NCBI GenBank assembly: GCA_024803745.1
Contig: JANJXV010000020.1
Coordinates: forward strand, 23,982,777-24,046,776
Source: Megascapheus bottae
Taxonomy: Eukaryota; Chordata; Mammalia; Rodentia; Geomyidae
Length of the DNA: 64,000 bases
Direction: 5' to 3'
In this document: in pieces, positions 35,650-45,756 of the stretch
How positions within the stretch are numbered: the stretch's first letter is position 1
Layout of the letters: the number at the start of each line of letters is the position of its first letter
Position numbers and translations under genes: made by a program
The notes under the pieces: generated by a model
Told to the model about the DNA's origin: nothing
The model's database searches: none
What the model saw: only the letters and a program-made list of their open reading frames with translations

Positions 35650-36380
35650 TACTGCCGTGAATTAACTGAAAGCCTAGCGTCTGTGCCTTCATTTTGTGTT
35701 TGTCATTGTTCTCATCTGTTCTCACCACAGCCACTTTATAATCACCTTGGGGTCCAGGAAGACAGAGCTGAATGGTAACATCTTTATGACAAAGAACTAA
35801 AACCACCCCCTGAGGAACAGCAAAGCCTTGCAGGAGAAATCACCCCCAAATGAGGACAATTACCTTTAATAATCAGGCTGTTTCCTGGAACTGGAGAAAT
35901 CCTTTCATGGGAACCAGACTGCTCCCCTCCAGTGTGGACAGGAATAGCAAGTTCCCCGGAACCAGGAAGAACCAGAACTGAGATAATTAGTTGCAGGCGA
36001 CACCTGCAACTAATAACCAGGACTCCTTATATATACACCTTTATCTCCTGCTCCTAATTCTTCCTCTCCTTAAGCCTCATGTCATGACTACATCCTGAAG
36101 ATGGCTAAAGATGAACTGAGGTATCTATGTCTTCCCATGATATCACAACACATAATTTCCTTTCTCTTCAATATTTCTTTCTCACTCAAGGCTCTGCACA
36201 TAAGGACAAGCAAGTGCTGATGACATGTTTGATCAGAAAGACACAAACAAATATAAAGAGCTACGGTAAGTTCCAGCACCCTGAGGTCTTAGTTCATGCA
36301 AGCCAGAGGATAACTCAAAGCAAAAAGGGTCCAGTTGATTGCAACTTGATCCATGGGGCATCTCATTGCTGAAGAGTGAA
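35650..36380 (+). other. Possible LTR or promoter-like block with palindrome and TATA box
   Basis: No family was recognised. A perfect 12-bp inverted repeat (35,986-35,997 and 36,003-36,014, five-base loop) is followed by TTATATATACACC at 36,027-36,039. The layout is LTR-like, but no LTR edges or poly(A) signal could be fixed. Confidence 0.35.
35986..36014. promoter_or_regulatory. Perfect 12-bp inverted repeat before a TATA-like box
   Basis: The arms ATTAGTTGCAGG and CCTGCAACTAAT are exact reverse complements around CGACA. A TATA-like box starts 13 bp downstream. Function unknown. Confidence 0.55.
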
Positions 36381-36419
36381 TTTATTTTATATTATATTAT
36401 TTTATTTTACCATACTGTA

Positions 36420-36660
36420 TACGTCAGGTCCTGGGGCATGAACTCATGGCCTGAGTGCTCTTCTTTTTAGCTTTTTCCCTCAAAGCTGGTACTCTACCAC
36501 TGCAGTCACATTTCCTCCACTTCCAGATTTTTACTGGATTGATTAGAGATAAGAGTCTCGAGGATAAGTCTTCCTATGCTGACTTTGAACCTCTGTTTTT
36601 AGGTCTCAGGCTCCTGACTAGCTATGATTATGGGCATGAGTCACCATGCCTGACTATATG
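36420..36660 (-). mobile_element. Diverged SINE-B
   Basis: Antisense right half with an insertion and a decayed left half. Confidence 0.7.
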
Positions 36661-36744
36661 CTTACTTTCAAAAGGTACAAGAACATTTATTCCACCAACC
36701 ATATTCAGTAAGGGCAACCAGAGATATCAAGAATTCACGGCCTA

Positions 36745-36945
36745 ATATTGTATATACATTTATTTGATTATTTGAAATAGGAAAGGGAAGGGGGGAAAAC
36801 AAGATGATTGGGAGGGGGAGGAGGAGGGAAATGGGGACAAAAACATGAGAAGGGGTATCAATGTGTGAGAAGTAATGCACCTACTATCTAGTGAATATAA
36901 CTGTAACCTCTTTATACATTACAACTAAAAAATATGAAAAGTAGA
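36745..36945 (+). mobile_element. L1 3' UTR tail only
   Basis: Matches the final 200 bases of the L1 family in this window: GGGAAATGGGGACAAAAACA, GAAGTAATGCACCTACTATC, then an A-rich end. Confidence 0.85.
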
Positions 36946-36969
36946 AATAGAAAAAAAAAGGAATTCATG

Positions 36970-37168
36970 GCCTAGGGCAGGGGATTTAGCCTAGTGGTAA
37001 AGTACTTGCCTAGCATGAATGAAGACTCAGGTTCAATTCCTCGGTACCACATACATAGAAAAGCCCAAAGTGGTGCTATGGCTCAAGTGGTAGAGCCCAA
37101 GCCTTGAGAAAGCCCACGGACAGTGATCAGGCCCTGAGTTCAAGCCCCAGGAGTGGCAAAAAAAAAGG
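36970..37168 (+). mobile_element. SINE-A copy
   Basis: GCAGGGGATTTAGCCTAGTGG start and AAAAAAAAAGGATTCATG end. The preceding AAAAAAAAGGAATTCATGGC suggests a target-site duplication. Confidence 0.88.
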
Positions 37169-37427
37169 ATTCATGACCTAGATGATCAATCCATGAATTT
37201 CAACCCACAGATAACATGCTAGCCAAACAAATTTAATAGTTTTTCCTGAAAATTAATGTATGGATTATAGGAATAATGATAGCTAGTAGTGTTCTAGAAT
37301 GAAGGAAGCCTCCCCTACTTTAAGGGGACATGGCAGAGAAATACAAAGGGATGAATAGAATGCAAATTATGAATCAGTTGCACAAAATGGACTGGATGGA
37401 ATGCAGACATAAAAACTGAACTCAAGC

Positions 37428-37670
37428 TGGGCACGGTGGCTCACACTTGTATCCTAGCTACTCAGGAGGCTGAGATCTGAGGATCACAGCTCAGAGCCAG
37501 CCTGGGCAGGAAAGTCCATGAGACTCTTATCTTCAGTTAATTACCAGAAAACCAGAAGTGGCATTGTGGCTCAATGTGGTAGAGTGGTAGCCACGAGCAA
37601 AAGAACTCAGGGACAATGCTCAGGAATGGAGTTCAAGTCCCCCAACCAACAAAACAAAACCCAAAAACTG
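37428..37670 (+). mobile_element. SINE-B copy
   Basis: GCTGGGCACGGTGGCTCACAC start. AAAACTGAACTCA occurs before it (37,411) and after its tail (37,664), a clear target-site duplication. Confidence 0.9.
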
Positions 37671-37759
37671 AACTCACGAAATATTCCCATGTGCACAAAA
37701 TTCAAACTATGATCCAAGGAGGTAAGATTGAACCAATCAATTATGTTCACAAAAAGGAA

Positions 37760-38045
37760 GACACTATCAGGCACTGGTAGCTCTCATCTACAATCCTTTC
37801 GACTTGGGAGTGTAAGATAGATCGATCATGACTTGTGAAGTGAAAAGGTTCAAGCCCTCTCAATCAATAGCTGGATGCAGTGGTGTGCACCTGCCATGGG
37901 AAGCATAAGTAAATGGATCATGGCCTGGGAAGGAAATAAGACCCTATCTCATATAAATAATATAAAACGGGGGCTGGAGGCATGACAGAGTTCTTATCTA
38001 GCAAGCATGAGGTCCTGGATTCAAACTCCAGTACCACCAAAAAAG
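37760..38045 (+). mobile_element. Old B1-like and ID-like SINE pieces
   Basis: Two B1-like starts (CACTGGTAGCTCTCATCTAC and GCAGTGGTGTGCACCTGCCA) and an ID-like end (GGGGGCTGGAGGCATGACAG ... TCAAACTCCAGTACCACC). Confidence 0.55.
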
Positions 38046-38104
38046 AAAATGGGAAGGGGAGGGAAGGGGAGTTCAACCCACAGTATCAAACCCACCCACA
38101 ACCC

Positions 38105-38960
38105 TGTCTGTGCAGAATGCTACTTTGACTAGCTAACAACTGTGTCTCTCTTACAATGGTGTCATAATAAATCTTGGCTTTCTTTTACTTTCTTGTCTCA
38201 GTACATTCTTTTACCAACCTGTGTTACTAATCCAGCTCCCCCCCCCAAAAAAAAACCCCAACATTTTGATGACCTCCTCATCACCTAAGGACATTAAACT
38301 TAATGTCATTGTTTTTGTTTCAGAGCCTTTTGTAGGACTGCATGTCTCTAGCCAGGACAACATTCGGGTTGAGACCCAAAGGACCCCTTCTCTTAGATGC
38401 ATGGAATTCATCTCCCTTGGCAATAAAAGATCCAAACCCAGACTTTTCTGTGGAATGACATACTTCGCCTAAAGTTTGTGGTTCTCTGGTGAGGACAACT
38501 CTCTGGTGAAAGCAAAATAGAAGGACAGCAAAAATAACTCCTTGCCTATAGGCCTTACACGTAAAGAGCCTGCCTGTACTCTCCATGTCAAATACCCGTT
38601 TTTTGTTTTGTTTTGTTTTGTTTCATGGGTCATGGCCTGAACGTTGTCCCTGAGCTCTTCAGCTCAATACTACTGCCCTACCCTTGAGTCAAGCCCCATT
38701 TCCCATTTTCTAGAGTTTAATTGGAGATAAGAGTGTCAGGTCCTTTTGTGCCCAGGCTGGCTTTGAACCTTGATCCTCAGATCTCAGCCTCCTGAGTAGC
38801 TAGGATTACAGGCATGAGCCATAGCAATGCCTGGATTTAAATCCCTGTTTTTTTTGTTTTTTAATAAACTTTGCTACCAATGATGGAAGCTCATCAGAGG
38901 ATCCCTGTGTGCTGTTGGGGTTTCCACCTCTCTCCTTACACTTTGATGTTCACCTCTCCT
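38105..38960 (+). mobile_element. Candidate 5' LTR and leader of the class I ERV
   Basis: Placed directly upstream of the retroviral remnant. It has R/U5-like poly(A) contexts (AATAAATCTTGGCTTTCTTT at 38,168; AATAAACTTTGCTACCAATG at 38,862). LTR edges and the primer-binding site could not be fixed, and a SINE-B interrupts it. Tentative. Confidence 0.3.
38600..38838 (-). mobile_element. SINE-B copy
   Basis: (TTTTG)n antisense tail; a full element ending GATTACAGGCATGAGCCATA. Confidence 0.9.
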
Positions 38961-40164
38961 GTCAGCCCCTCAAATGACATCCTCTCTGCCCTATGAAAGG
39001 ATTATTTCTGCCCAGTGTATGGCATCTTGGTGACACGGTTGAGATCCTCTCATCCTTGAGAGTTTCAGGGTCCATCTTATTAAAGATGATGCCCCATCAG
39101 CAGTTGAACCCCAGTTCAGGTCTCCACTATGTGTGGGCCTTGTTTTACCTGATGGGATGCCAAGGAGATATAGATACTGGAAATCCCCTCCATCCCCTCA
39201 GATTCAACCCTGAGCCACATTCTCCAATGCTGGGTGAAATGCGATTCTTAAATGGATAAAAAGAAACCTTTAATTTTTTTTGTGAGGTAGCATAGCTGGC
39301 TTACAAACTGCCAGATCAAGACATTTGATCTTAACAGACCATTTACTTGGAGCATCATTACACAACTTTATCTTCTCTGCCATAATTCCTCTACATAATC
39401 TGAGGTTGTCTAAATCCAGGCTTTCATGTGTGTCTCAGGATTGGGATCTCTGGGGGGAGGGGGATGTCATGCTAGAGGATCATATTCTCAGAAATAGAAG
39501 ATTTACATGATATTCTAGATGAGGCTCAGCTTTCCCACCTGCTGCATGACCCAAAACAATTTTGAGCCCTTCTCCTTCCTCCAGTCCCTCAGAGCCATCC
39601 AGCCATTCATTTCCTCATGCAGGTAACTACAGCTTCCACCCCTTTTATATACTATGTGGGTACGGACATTTACTACCACGAACAGGCCTAAAAAGGGCCT
39701 TTAGCTCTGTGAGATGACAAATGGTGAACTAGGGATGATCCAAGTGCACCTCACTTACTCAGATCTCACCAGAGCTCAGCCAGACTCTGGTCTTTTCAGC
39801 TAAGACCTGTCCATCTTTATTAAGGCAATCAAAACCCTGACCATTTCCTTTGATCTTACCTGACATGACAGTTGTTTTAGCATTTGTAGCACCCATGAAG
39901 AAAGGCCTAAAATTTGGTTGCCAGCCAAGGCTTGGTCTGATGAAGATTGTATCTCTAGGGCAAGTACCAAAATGGGATTAGCAAGGAAGGGCAGAGGCAA
40001 AAACCTAAAAAATCTTACCATCACTTGTCTCTTGGAGGGCCTGCACGAGGCTATAAGTGAACTTACTAACCAATAAATTAAGAGAAATCACTCGAAGACC
40101 CATCTAACTTCTAGCTCTCACTCACTCTAGTCTAGAAGAGGCCAGGAGGCACAGAAGGGACCAA

Positions 40165-40815
40165 CTATTCTCATCATACATTTTATTTTATTATTGTAAT
40201 GTATAAAGGGGTTACAATTATATTCACCAGATAGTAGGTGCGTTACTTCTCACACATTGATACCCTTTCTCATGTTTTTGTTCCCATTTCCCTCCCTCCA
40301 CCTCCTCGCAATCATCTTGTTTTTCCCCCTTCCCTTTCCTATTTCAAATAAACAAATAAATGTATATGTAATATGACAGGTAACAAAGTCAGATACTGTA
40401 ACAATATGAGATTAACCAAAGGGCAGCAAAAGACTACGTAGTACATTAAGAACAACAATCACACAAGATAAAGCCCCTGTTTCCGTATCCTGGAGGTCCT
40501 TTCATTAAGCCTCCATCCTATATGGCCTTACATATCTAGGCTTTGTGCTATTGTAATCCTCTACTAGAAGAGTCCTAGGTGTGTTCTAATTATTACAAAT
40601 GAGGGAAACCATTGAGCCTATGTTCCTTTGAGTCTGGCTTACTTCACTTAATATGATTTTTTTCCAAGTCTTTCCATTTCCTTACAAATGAGGCAATGTC
40701 ATTCTTTCTGATGGCAGCATAGAATTCCATTGTGCATAAATACCACATCTTCCTGATCCAATCATCTACTGAAGGGCATCTAGGTTGGTTCCATATCACC
40801 ATATATTTTATCACT
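40165..40815 (-). mobile_element. Antisense L1 3' end inserted in the ERV
   Basis: An antisense A-tail (TTTTATTTTATTATTGTAAT), the 3' UTR with GGTTACAATTATATTCACCAG, and then the ORF2 end to about 40,800. It separates two parts of gag, so it is younger than the provirus. Confidence 0.88.
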
Positions 40816-41074
40816 CAATCCTTATGAAATGTTAGAGGAAAAACAAAAATCTAGAAAGGACTTTCCAACTTTTTCTGTCCCTACTAGAAATGGCATTACA
40901 CGTCTTTAGTAATTGTGAAGGAGATGTGGAAGACTGAAAAGTGGTGACAGGTGAAAAGAGGTACAATTGTCCTCTCATTCCAGGCTGACCCCTGGCTTCT
41001 ATGCCCATCATTCAGGCTAATTGTGGGCCATCACAGGCTCTTCATGGTCCTCATTGGCAAGCTGTAATTGTGAT

Positions 41075-41123
41075 CAGCTGGGACATTTCTATGGCAACTG
41101 TCAAAACCCACATCCCCCTCCCA

Positions 41124-41175
<52 letters not shown>

Positions 41176-41230
41176 CAGGCAGAAAGGTCACTGGAAAGAG
41201 GGCTGTCCTTCTCTTGTCCACAGGAGAGGC
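41075..41230 (+). pseudogene. Retroviral nucleocapsid remnant with two zinc knuckles
   Basis: Read in one frame: CNCDQLGHFYGNC, a proline-rich linker that now contains a CA microsatellite (His-Thr repeats), then CRQKGHWKEGC. Both keep the x4-His-x4-Cys spacing of CCHC knuckles that bind viral RNA in Gag. The leading Cys pair is altered in each. Two knuckles with a Pro-rich linker is a layout seen in several class I ERVs. Confidence 0.7.
41127..41172. repeat. (CA)n microsatellite inside the gag remnant
   Basis: About 22 CA units, growing within the coding stretch between the two zinc knuckles. Confidence 0.95.
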
Positions 41231-42429
41231 TATTCCCAAGTCCAAGATTCACATGGACGGTCTATTCCTAATGACCAGGAGATGACACTGACTTGGTTTT
41301 TGAACTGTGAGGAAGCAAGAGACAGGAGAGATCTCTACATCTCAACTGATAGAGCCCAGAGACTACACAGCTTCCTATATCCTCCCCTGAAGAGCCCCAG
41401 ATAACCCCTGCTTACTTTTCCGATGCCAGGGCTTCATATTCTGCCCTAAGTACCTTCTTTGGCACCACATTTTCATATTCTGTTTGCTTCATAGGAATAG
41501 ATGGACAAACCTAACTGGGTTAGTTGATTCCCCAACTCATCTACTCCATGTGAACCCTGTCTTTACTCACCCTTTCAGGCACTGCTACTCCTAAGCTGAG
41601 AGATCCAAGCTAGGACCCACCTTTGCGGTCAGAGTGAAACTAGTACAGGGTCCAAGCATTCCTTGGCTCTAAAGGCACTTCTAAGGATTGGCCATGCAGT
41701 CCCTGCATATTCACTCTCTGTTACTCTGGGGAATTTTTTTTCTAAAAGATCTCAACTTTCCCCCCAGATTCTCTCAAACCAGAAGCCAAAAGAGGACTCT
41801 AAACCTCATTACTTTTATCAGCTGGCCTAATGTGCTCTTGCAATTTTGCCTCAAAAAAACAAACAACAAAAAAAACCTAAAACACTCTATTCTAGTGGGA
41901 AACAAAGATAGTCCTTATAAGATGTGCTGGTTCATTTCTAAGAGTAATTCCTATTTGCCCAATTGTTAAGTCAAATCTTTACTGGGGACAAAGATAATGC
42001 CTTCACCCCTCTCTCTGTTCCTGCAAGGCCTAGATTTCTCTAAAAGAATTCCAGTTGTTAAGGACAGGTTGATCTTAACTTCAGGGACCACATCTAACTG
42101 GGAAGCACTGGGAATTTATTTTAAACATGGGTGCCCTTGTTTGCCAACAAGCAACACACTGGCTTTGAAGAATGGTGGGGTATTATTGCATCTGGATCCC
42201 CCAGTTTGGGCTGATAGTTAAAACCTTCTTTGGGGCTTTGAAGAGTGCATAAAGAGGAGCCTCTAGAATTCACTCCTAAAATGAGCCTAAACCCCAATGG
42301 ACTACCAGAAACCTCTTACTAACTGCCTTTGCTCTTGCCTTCCATGTCCTGAGAAAACTTTTCCCCTCTGTATTCTCTGTATTCATGAGAGAAGGGAGGT
42401 TGTGTAGTAGTCTTTACTGAACTACCAGA

Positions 42430-43665
42430 ACCCATAAACTGCCAATAGTATCTGTAGCCAAAAGACTAGACCACCCAGTAGTTGTGTGATAGCCCCTATA
42501 TCTCCGAATTGACCCAGAGGACAAGGTTGATGGCATTCACTCGCTAACAAGTGACAATGTGGAGCTCTCAATGTGGAGCCCTCACCTCCAACTTTGATCT
42601 GGTCAAACCCTAAGCCCTGCTACATTATCGTAGGACCCAAACTCTGACCTCCCAAACTCCAAGCACCTTTCTGGTAATTATCTATCTGATCTGCACTGCC
42701 AGGGCGCTGTACTCCAAGACATCCCCTACCTTGACCCAGTGCCACCTGGCTCATGGATGGCAACAGGAGTATGACTTTGCCCTTATCGAAATTCTCAGAA
42801 GTCACTGGGACTGGCCCCCTTTGTACTAGCTCAAAAGGCTGAGATTATTACAACTCAAACTCTTTAGTGAGGGGCAAATAAAAGCCAGCATATACATTGC
42901 CTCTGTCTCTTTCATGCAGTGTGCGCATACAAGGCCATTTAGAAGATAAGGGACAGCCTCAAACACCCCTTACTAGTGACCATCAAACTCCCAGGAAAGA
43001 GAGCCAGAATTCATTGTAGAGGCCACCAAAAGGCTACAGACAAAATAGTAATGGCTAAACCAAGCCGACAAGGCAAGGAGTTAACTCAGCTACCCCTTCA
43101 GGCAGCCCTACTCCTCACCCCTGATATCCTTTATCCCTGATATACTTCTAAGGAAATTAAGGAGGCTATGGCTAAAGTTCTCACCTCCGAGGGTGAGTTA
43201 CAGGGACCAGACCACTGTATCCTTCTTTCCTCTGCCTTCTTATCAATCTACCCTATATTGGAGTCAATACCCCACTATGACCACTTTAACCATGCTTTCA
43301 AAGGAGAGATGTTCCACACTGTGGTCCAATTGTCAAACCTGTCCCATCTGCTGATACACTAACCCTGGAAGGACACAAAGCCCTCACCCTTCCTCCCACC
43401 TATTCAGGGGTGAGCACCCTTACTAGGGGAACACTTAGAACTTCAAATACTTGCTCATTTTTGTGGATACTTTCACAGGGTGGAGCTTTCTCCTATTCAC
43501 ACAGGCAATTCTTGCTCTCATATAACACCTCATTCTGAACTCCACGTATCTCTAAATCTTCATTACTAATGAAGAGGACTTCATTGTGGTAACTCCACAC
43601 AGTGTACTTTGAACAAGTTCACCCCTTCCATTAAATTACCTGTGTTTTCATCTCATCTTAAATAT
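42430..43665 (+). pseudogene. Retroviral pol remnant: RNase H and integrase
   Basis: Pieces in shifting frames: LPIVSVAKRLDHP (end of RT/connection), NVELSMWSPHLQL, LQDIPYLDP before the RNase H start, QKAEIITTQTL, and KRARIHCRGHQK near the RNase H end. A KEMFHTV-like segment follows, and then LIFVDTFTGW, a strongly conserved integrase-core phrase. At least eight stops or shifts. Catalytic residues cannot be followed reliably. Confidence 0.7.
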
Positions 43666-43699
43666 TCCTTATGGTGAGAATATTTAAAAATAGTCTTAG

Positions 43700-43955
43700 C
43701 TGATTTGTGTGTGTGGTGTGTGTTCATGCATGCATGAATTCTGGCATTGGGATTTCAACTCAGGACCACATCTCCTTCGTTGGCTTCTTCAACTCAACTC
43801 AAAGCTGGAACTCTGCTACCTGAGCTACAGCTCCACTTCCAGCATTTTGCTGGTTAATTAGAAGTTCTCACACTTTTCTGCCTGGTTTTGCTTCCAACTT
43901 TTGATCCTCAGATCTCAGCTTTCCAATTATCTTAGAGTTCTTGGTATAAGCCAGG
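43700..43955 (-). mobile_element. SINE-B copy
   Basis: A (TG)n-rich antisense tail and full-length but diverged halves (GATCCTCAGATCTCAGCTTT). Confidence 0.8.
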
Positions 43956-44004
43956 CTTAGCTATTTTTACATCTATGCTAACTGCATGACCTTTGGTATA
44001 AGAC

Positions 44005-44300
44005 AAGAATTTACCCCTCCTGATTGCACTTTGTACTTGTGGGCCAGTGCCCCCCCCTCCCATTTCCGTTCTTCCGAACCAAGCCCCGGTAACCAATTCC
44101 ACCCTCTGATGAGTTTTAGATTTCTCTTGCAAGTATTTGTCTTCTATGTGCTTGTCTTCTTTCACGTCCTCTAAGTTGACCCATGTTGTCACAATGTCTC
44201 AAGGTGAGTATTCCATTGTGTAGCTAATGCCATGCTTTTAAAATTCCATTCATCTGATGGACATGTTTCAGTGCTAGAGAATGTTAAATATTTAGTGCAA
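44005..44300 (-). mobile_element. Very old L1 3' fragment
   Basis: Antisense pieces (GGTAACCAATTCCACCCTCT, TTGACCCATGTTGTCACAAT, ATTCCATTGTGTAGC) follow the order of old mammalian L1 3' ends. Confidence 0.5.
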
Positions 44301-44939
44301 CGTTTTATGTTTTGTTTGTTTTGAGGCTAGGGCAGAAGGGACTCTTAAGGGATTTAGTAGTCTCCCTTTACTAAAGAGTTGTCTCCACTTACCAACATGC
44401 ACCCACATCTCAAACAAGTGTTTCCTCATTAATTTCCATACAAATTTACTATGGTTCAGGAGGAAAGGCAATTACTATAACACAAAATGTTAGGCTGAAA
44501 ATATTATAGCAAATCTCAGTGAAAGGTTCCATTATTTAAGACTACACCTGAGAAACTTTCCCACTAGACAGGAGTTAGTCATTGTGTAGAGTGAACTCAC
44601 AGGATCTGTAGTAAAGATATTTTAAGCAGCTGCTGCCATACCAAAACTACATTTATATGTATTTTACTTTATATACTTGTATATATAAACAAAAGAAAAT
44701 TTAGCTCAGTTTTTCACCTATGGCAAACAAAATTAGCTAATTCATGACTGAAATAGATATAAAAAAAAATGTACCAATTCCAGCACTGGAAACCCTGAGT
44801 TGCATGTCTGTGTGTATCCACCTTCAAAGGCTTCCAAGCCACCAGAACCAGGAATGTGGTTAAGGATGAACTACGACTTGTTAAATGTGAACATACCATT
44901 GTGTTATATATTAGAGCTTTCTGTCATTGTTATGAATAC
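44301..44939. other. No gene seen
   Basis: AT-rich unique sequence. Confidence 0.6.
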
Positions 44940-45055
44940 ATAGTTTGCTTTTGGAGATAGGATCTCACTATGTAGCCTAGGCTGGCCTTGAATTTGAGGT
45001 CTTGTTTCTGCTCATGAATGCTGGGATTATGTGTCACTACTTTCAATTTGTGTAT
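44940..45055 (-). mobile_element. B1 SINE
   Basis: Antisense GATCTCACTATGTAGCCTAG and GGCTGGCCTTGAATTTGAGG, the standard rodent B1 order. Confidence 0.75.
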
Positions 45056-45095
45056 AATTAGTTGGGTGATAAATACAAGCTTAAAAAGAAAAACT

Positions 45096-45300
45096 CACAG
45101 GGCCAGAAGTTTGGCCTAGTGGTTGCCTAGCATGCATGAAGACCCAGGATCAATTCCTTGGTACCAAATACAGATAAAAAGCCAGAAGTGGTGCTATGGC
45201 TCAAGTGGTAGAGCTCTAGCCTTGAGAAAGCCCAAGGACAGTGCTCAATCCCTGAGTTCAAGACCTAGGACTGGTAATAACAAACAAAACAACAAAAAAC
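45096..45300 (+). mobile_element. SINE-A copy
   Basis: Complete except for a short deletion in the ID-like half. An AAAAACAAAACTCA-like flank on both sides suggests a target-site duplication. Confidence 0.85.
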
Positions 45301-45325
45301 AAAACTCAGTTAAAACTGCCGTAAG

Positions 45326-45540
45326 GGGGCCAGGAGTTTGGCCTAGTGGTAGAGTGCTTGCCTAGCATGCACGAAACCTGGGTATGATTCCTCGGTACCA
45401 CATACATAGAAAAAAAGCTGGAAGTGATGCTGAGGCTCAAGTGGTAGAGTGCTAAGCCTTGAGAAAGTCCAAGGACAGTGCTCAGGCCCTGAGCCCAAGC
45501 CCAGGACTGGCAAAAAAAAAAAAAAAAAAAAAAAACCTGC
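45326..45540 (+). mobile_element. SINE-A, young
   Basis: A complete dimer with about 24 uninterrupted A. ACTGCCGTAAGG before it and CCTGCCGTAAGG after it form a clear target-site duplication. Confidence 0.92.
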
Positions 45541-45554
45541 CGTAAGGATGTGGC

Positions 45555-45655
45555 ATTGGGCATTGTAGCTCAAGTAGTAGAGGGCTCAGGGACAGCACCC
45601 AGGCCCAGAGTTCAAGCCCCATGATGGACAAAAAAAAAAAAAAAAAAAAAAAGCT
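45555..45655 (+). mobile_element. SINE-B right half with long A-tail
   Basis: GGCATTGTAGCTCAAGTAGT to GACGGACA-like end and about 22 A; left half absent. Confidence 0.8.
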
Positions 45656-45756
45656 GCTCTAACTCAATTGTTAAAAAAAAAATGTGCAAAGTACTTGTTG
45701 GTGACTTAACTTCTGTAAGCCTCCACCCCCCCCCAAATAAGGACTGACACTAAGTA

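Larger units (their letters stand above)
38961..43665 (+). mobile_element. Decayed class I (gamma-like) endogenous retrovirus, gag-pol remnants
   Basis: An old, heavily broken provirus on the + strand. Gag is poorly readable upstream (39,790-40,160 may be late capsid), then an antisense L1 tail intervenes (40,165-40,815). Nucleocapsid follows at about 41,075-41,225, with two zinc-knuckle-like motifs. A protease/early pol stretch is uncertain at 41,980-42,230. A VAKRLDHP-like stretch at 42,450 marks the connection to RNase H; RNase H-like text runs to about 43,070, and the integrase core is visible near 43,455-43,490. Between protease and RNase H there is room for only about 200 bp, so most of reverse transcriptase is deleted. 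No env and no 3' LTR are seen before the SINE at 43,700. Stops and frameshifts occur in every domain; no product is expected. Confidence 0.7.

Noticed and set aside
45306..45573. Cysteine/serine-rich frames on the - strand
   Set aside because: They are translations of antisense SINE-A, recurring wherever that SINE occurs.
1..45750. A second gene such as ADAM23, the next gene beyond ZDBF2 in human
   Set aside because: No exon-like conserved frame or signal-peptide/metalloprotease sequence was seen. In human that gene lies over 100 kb away.
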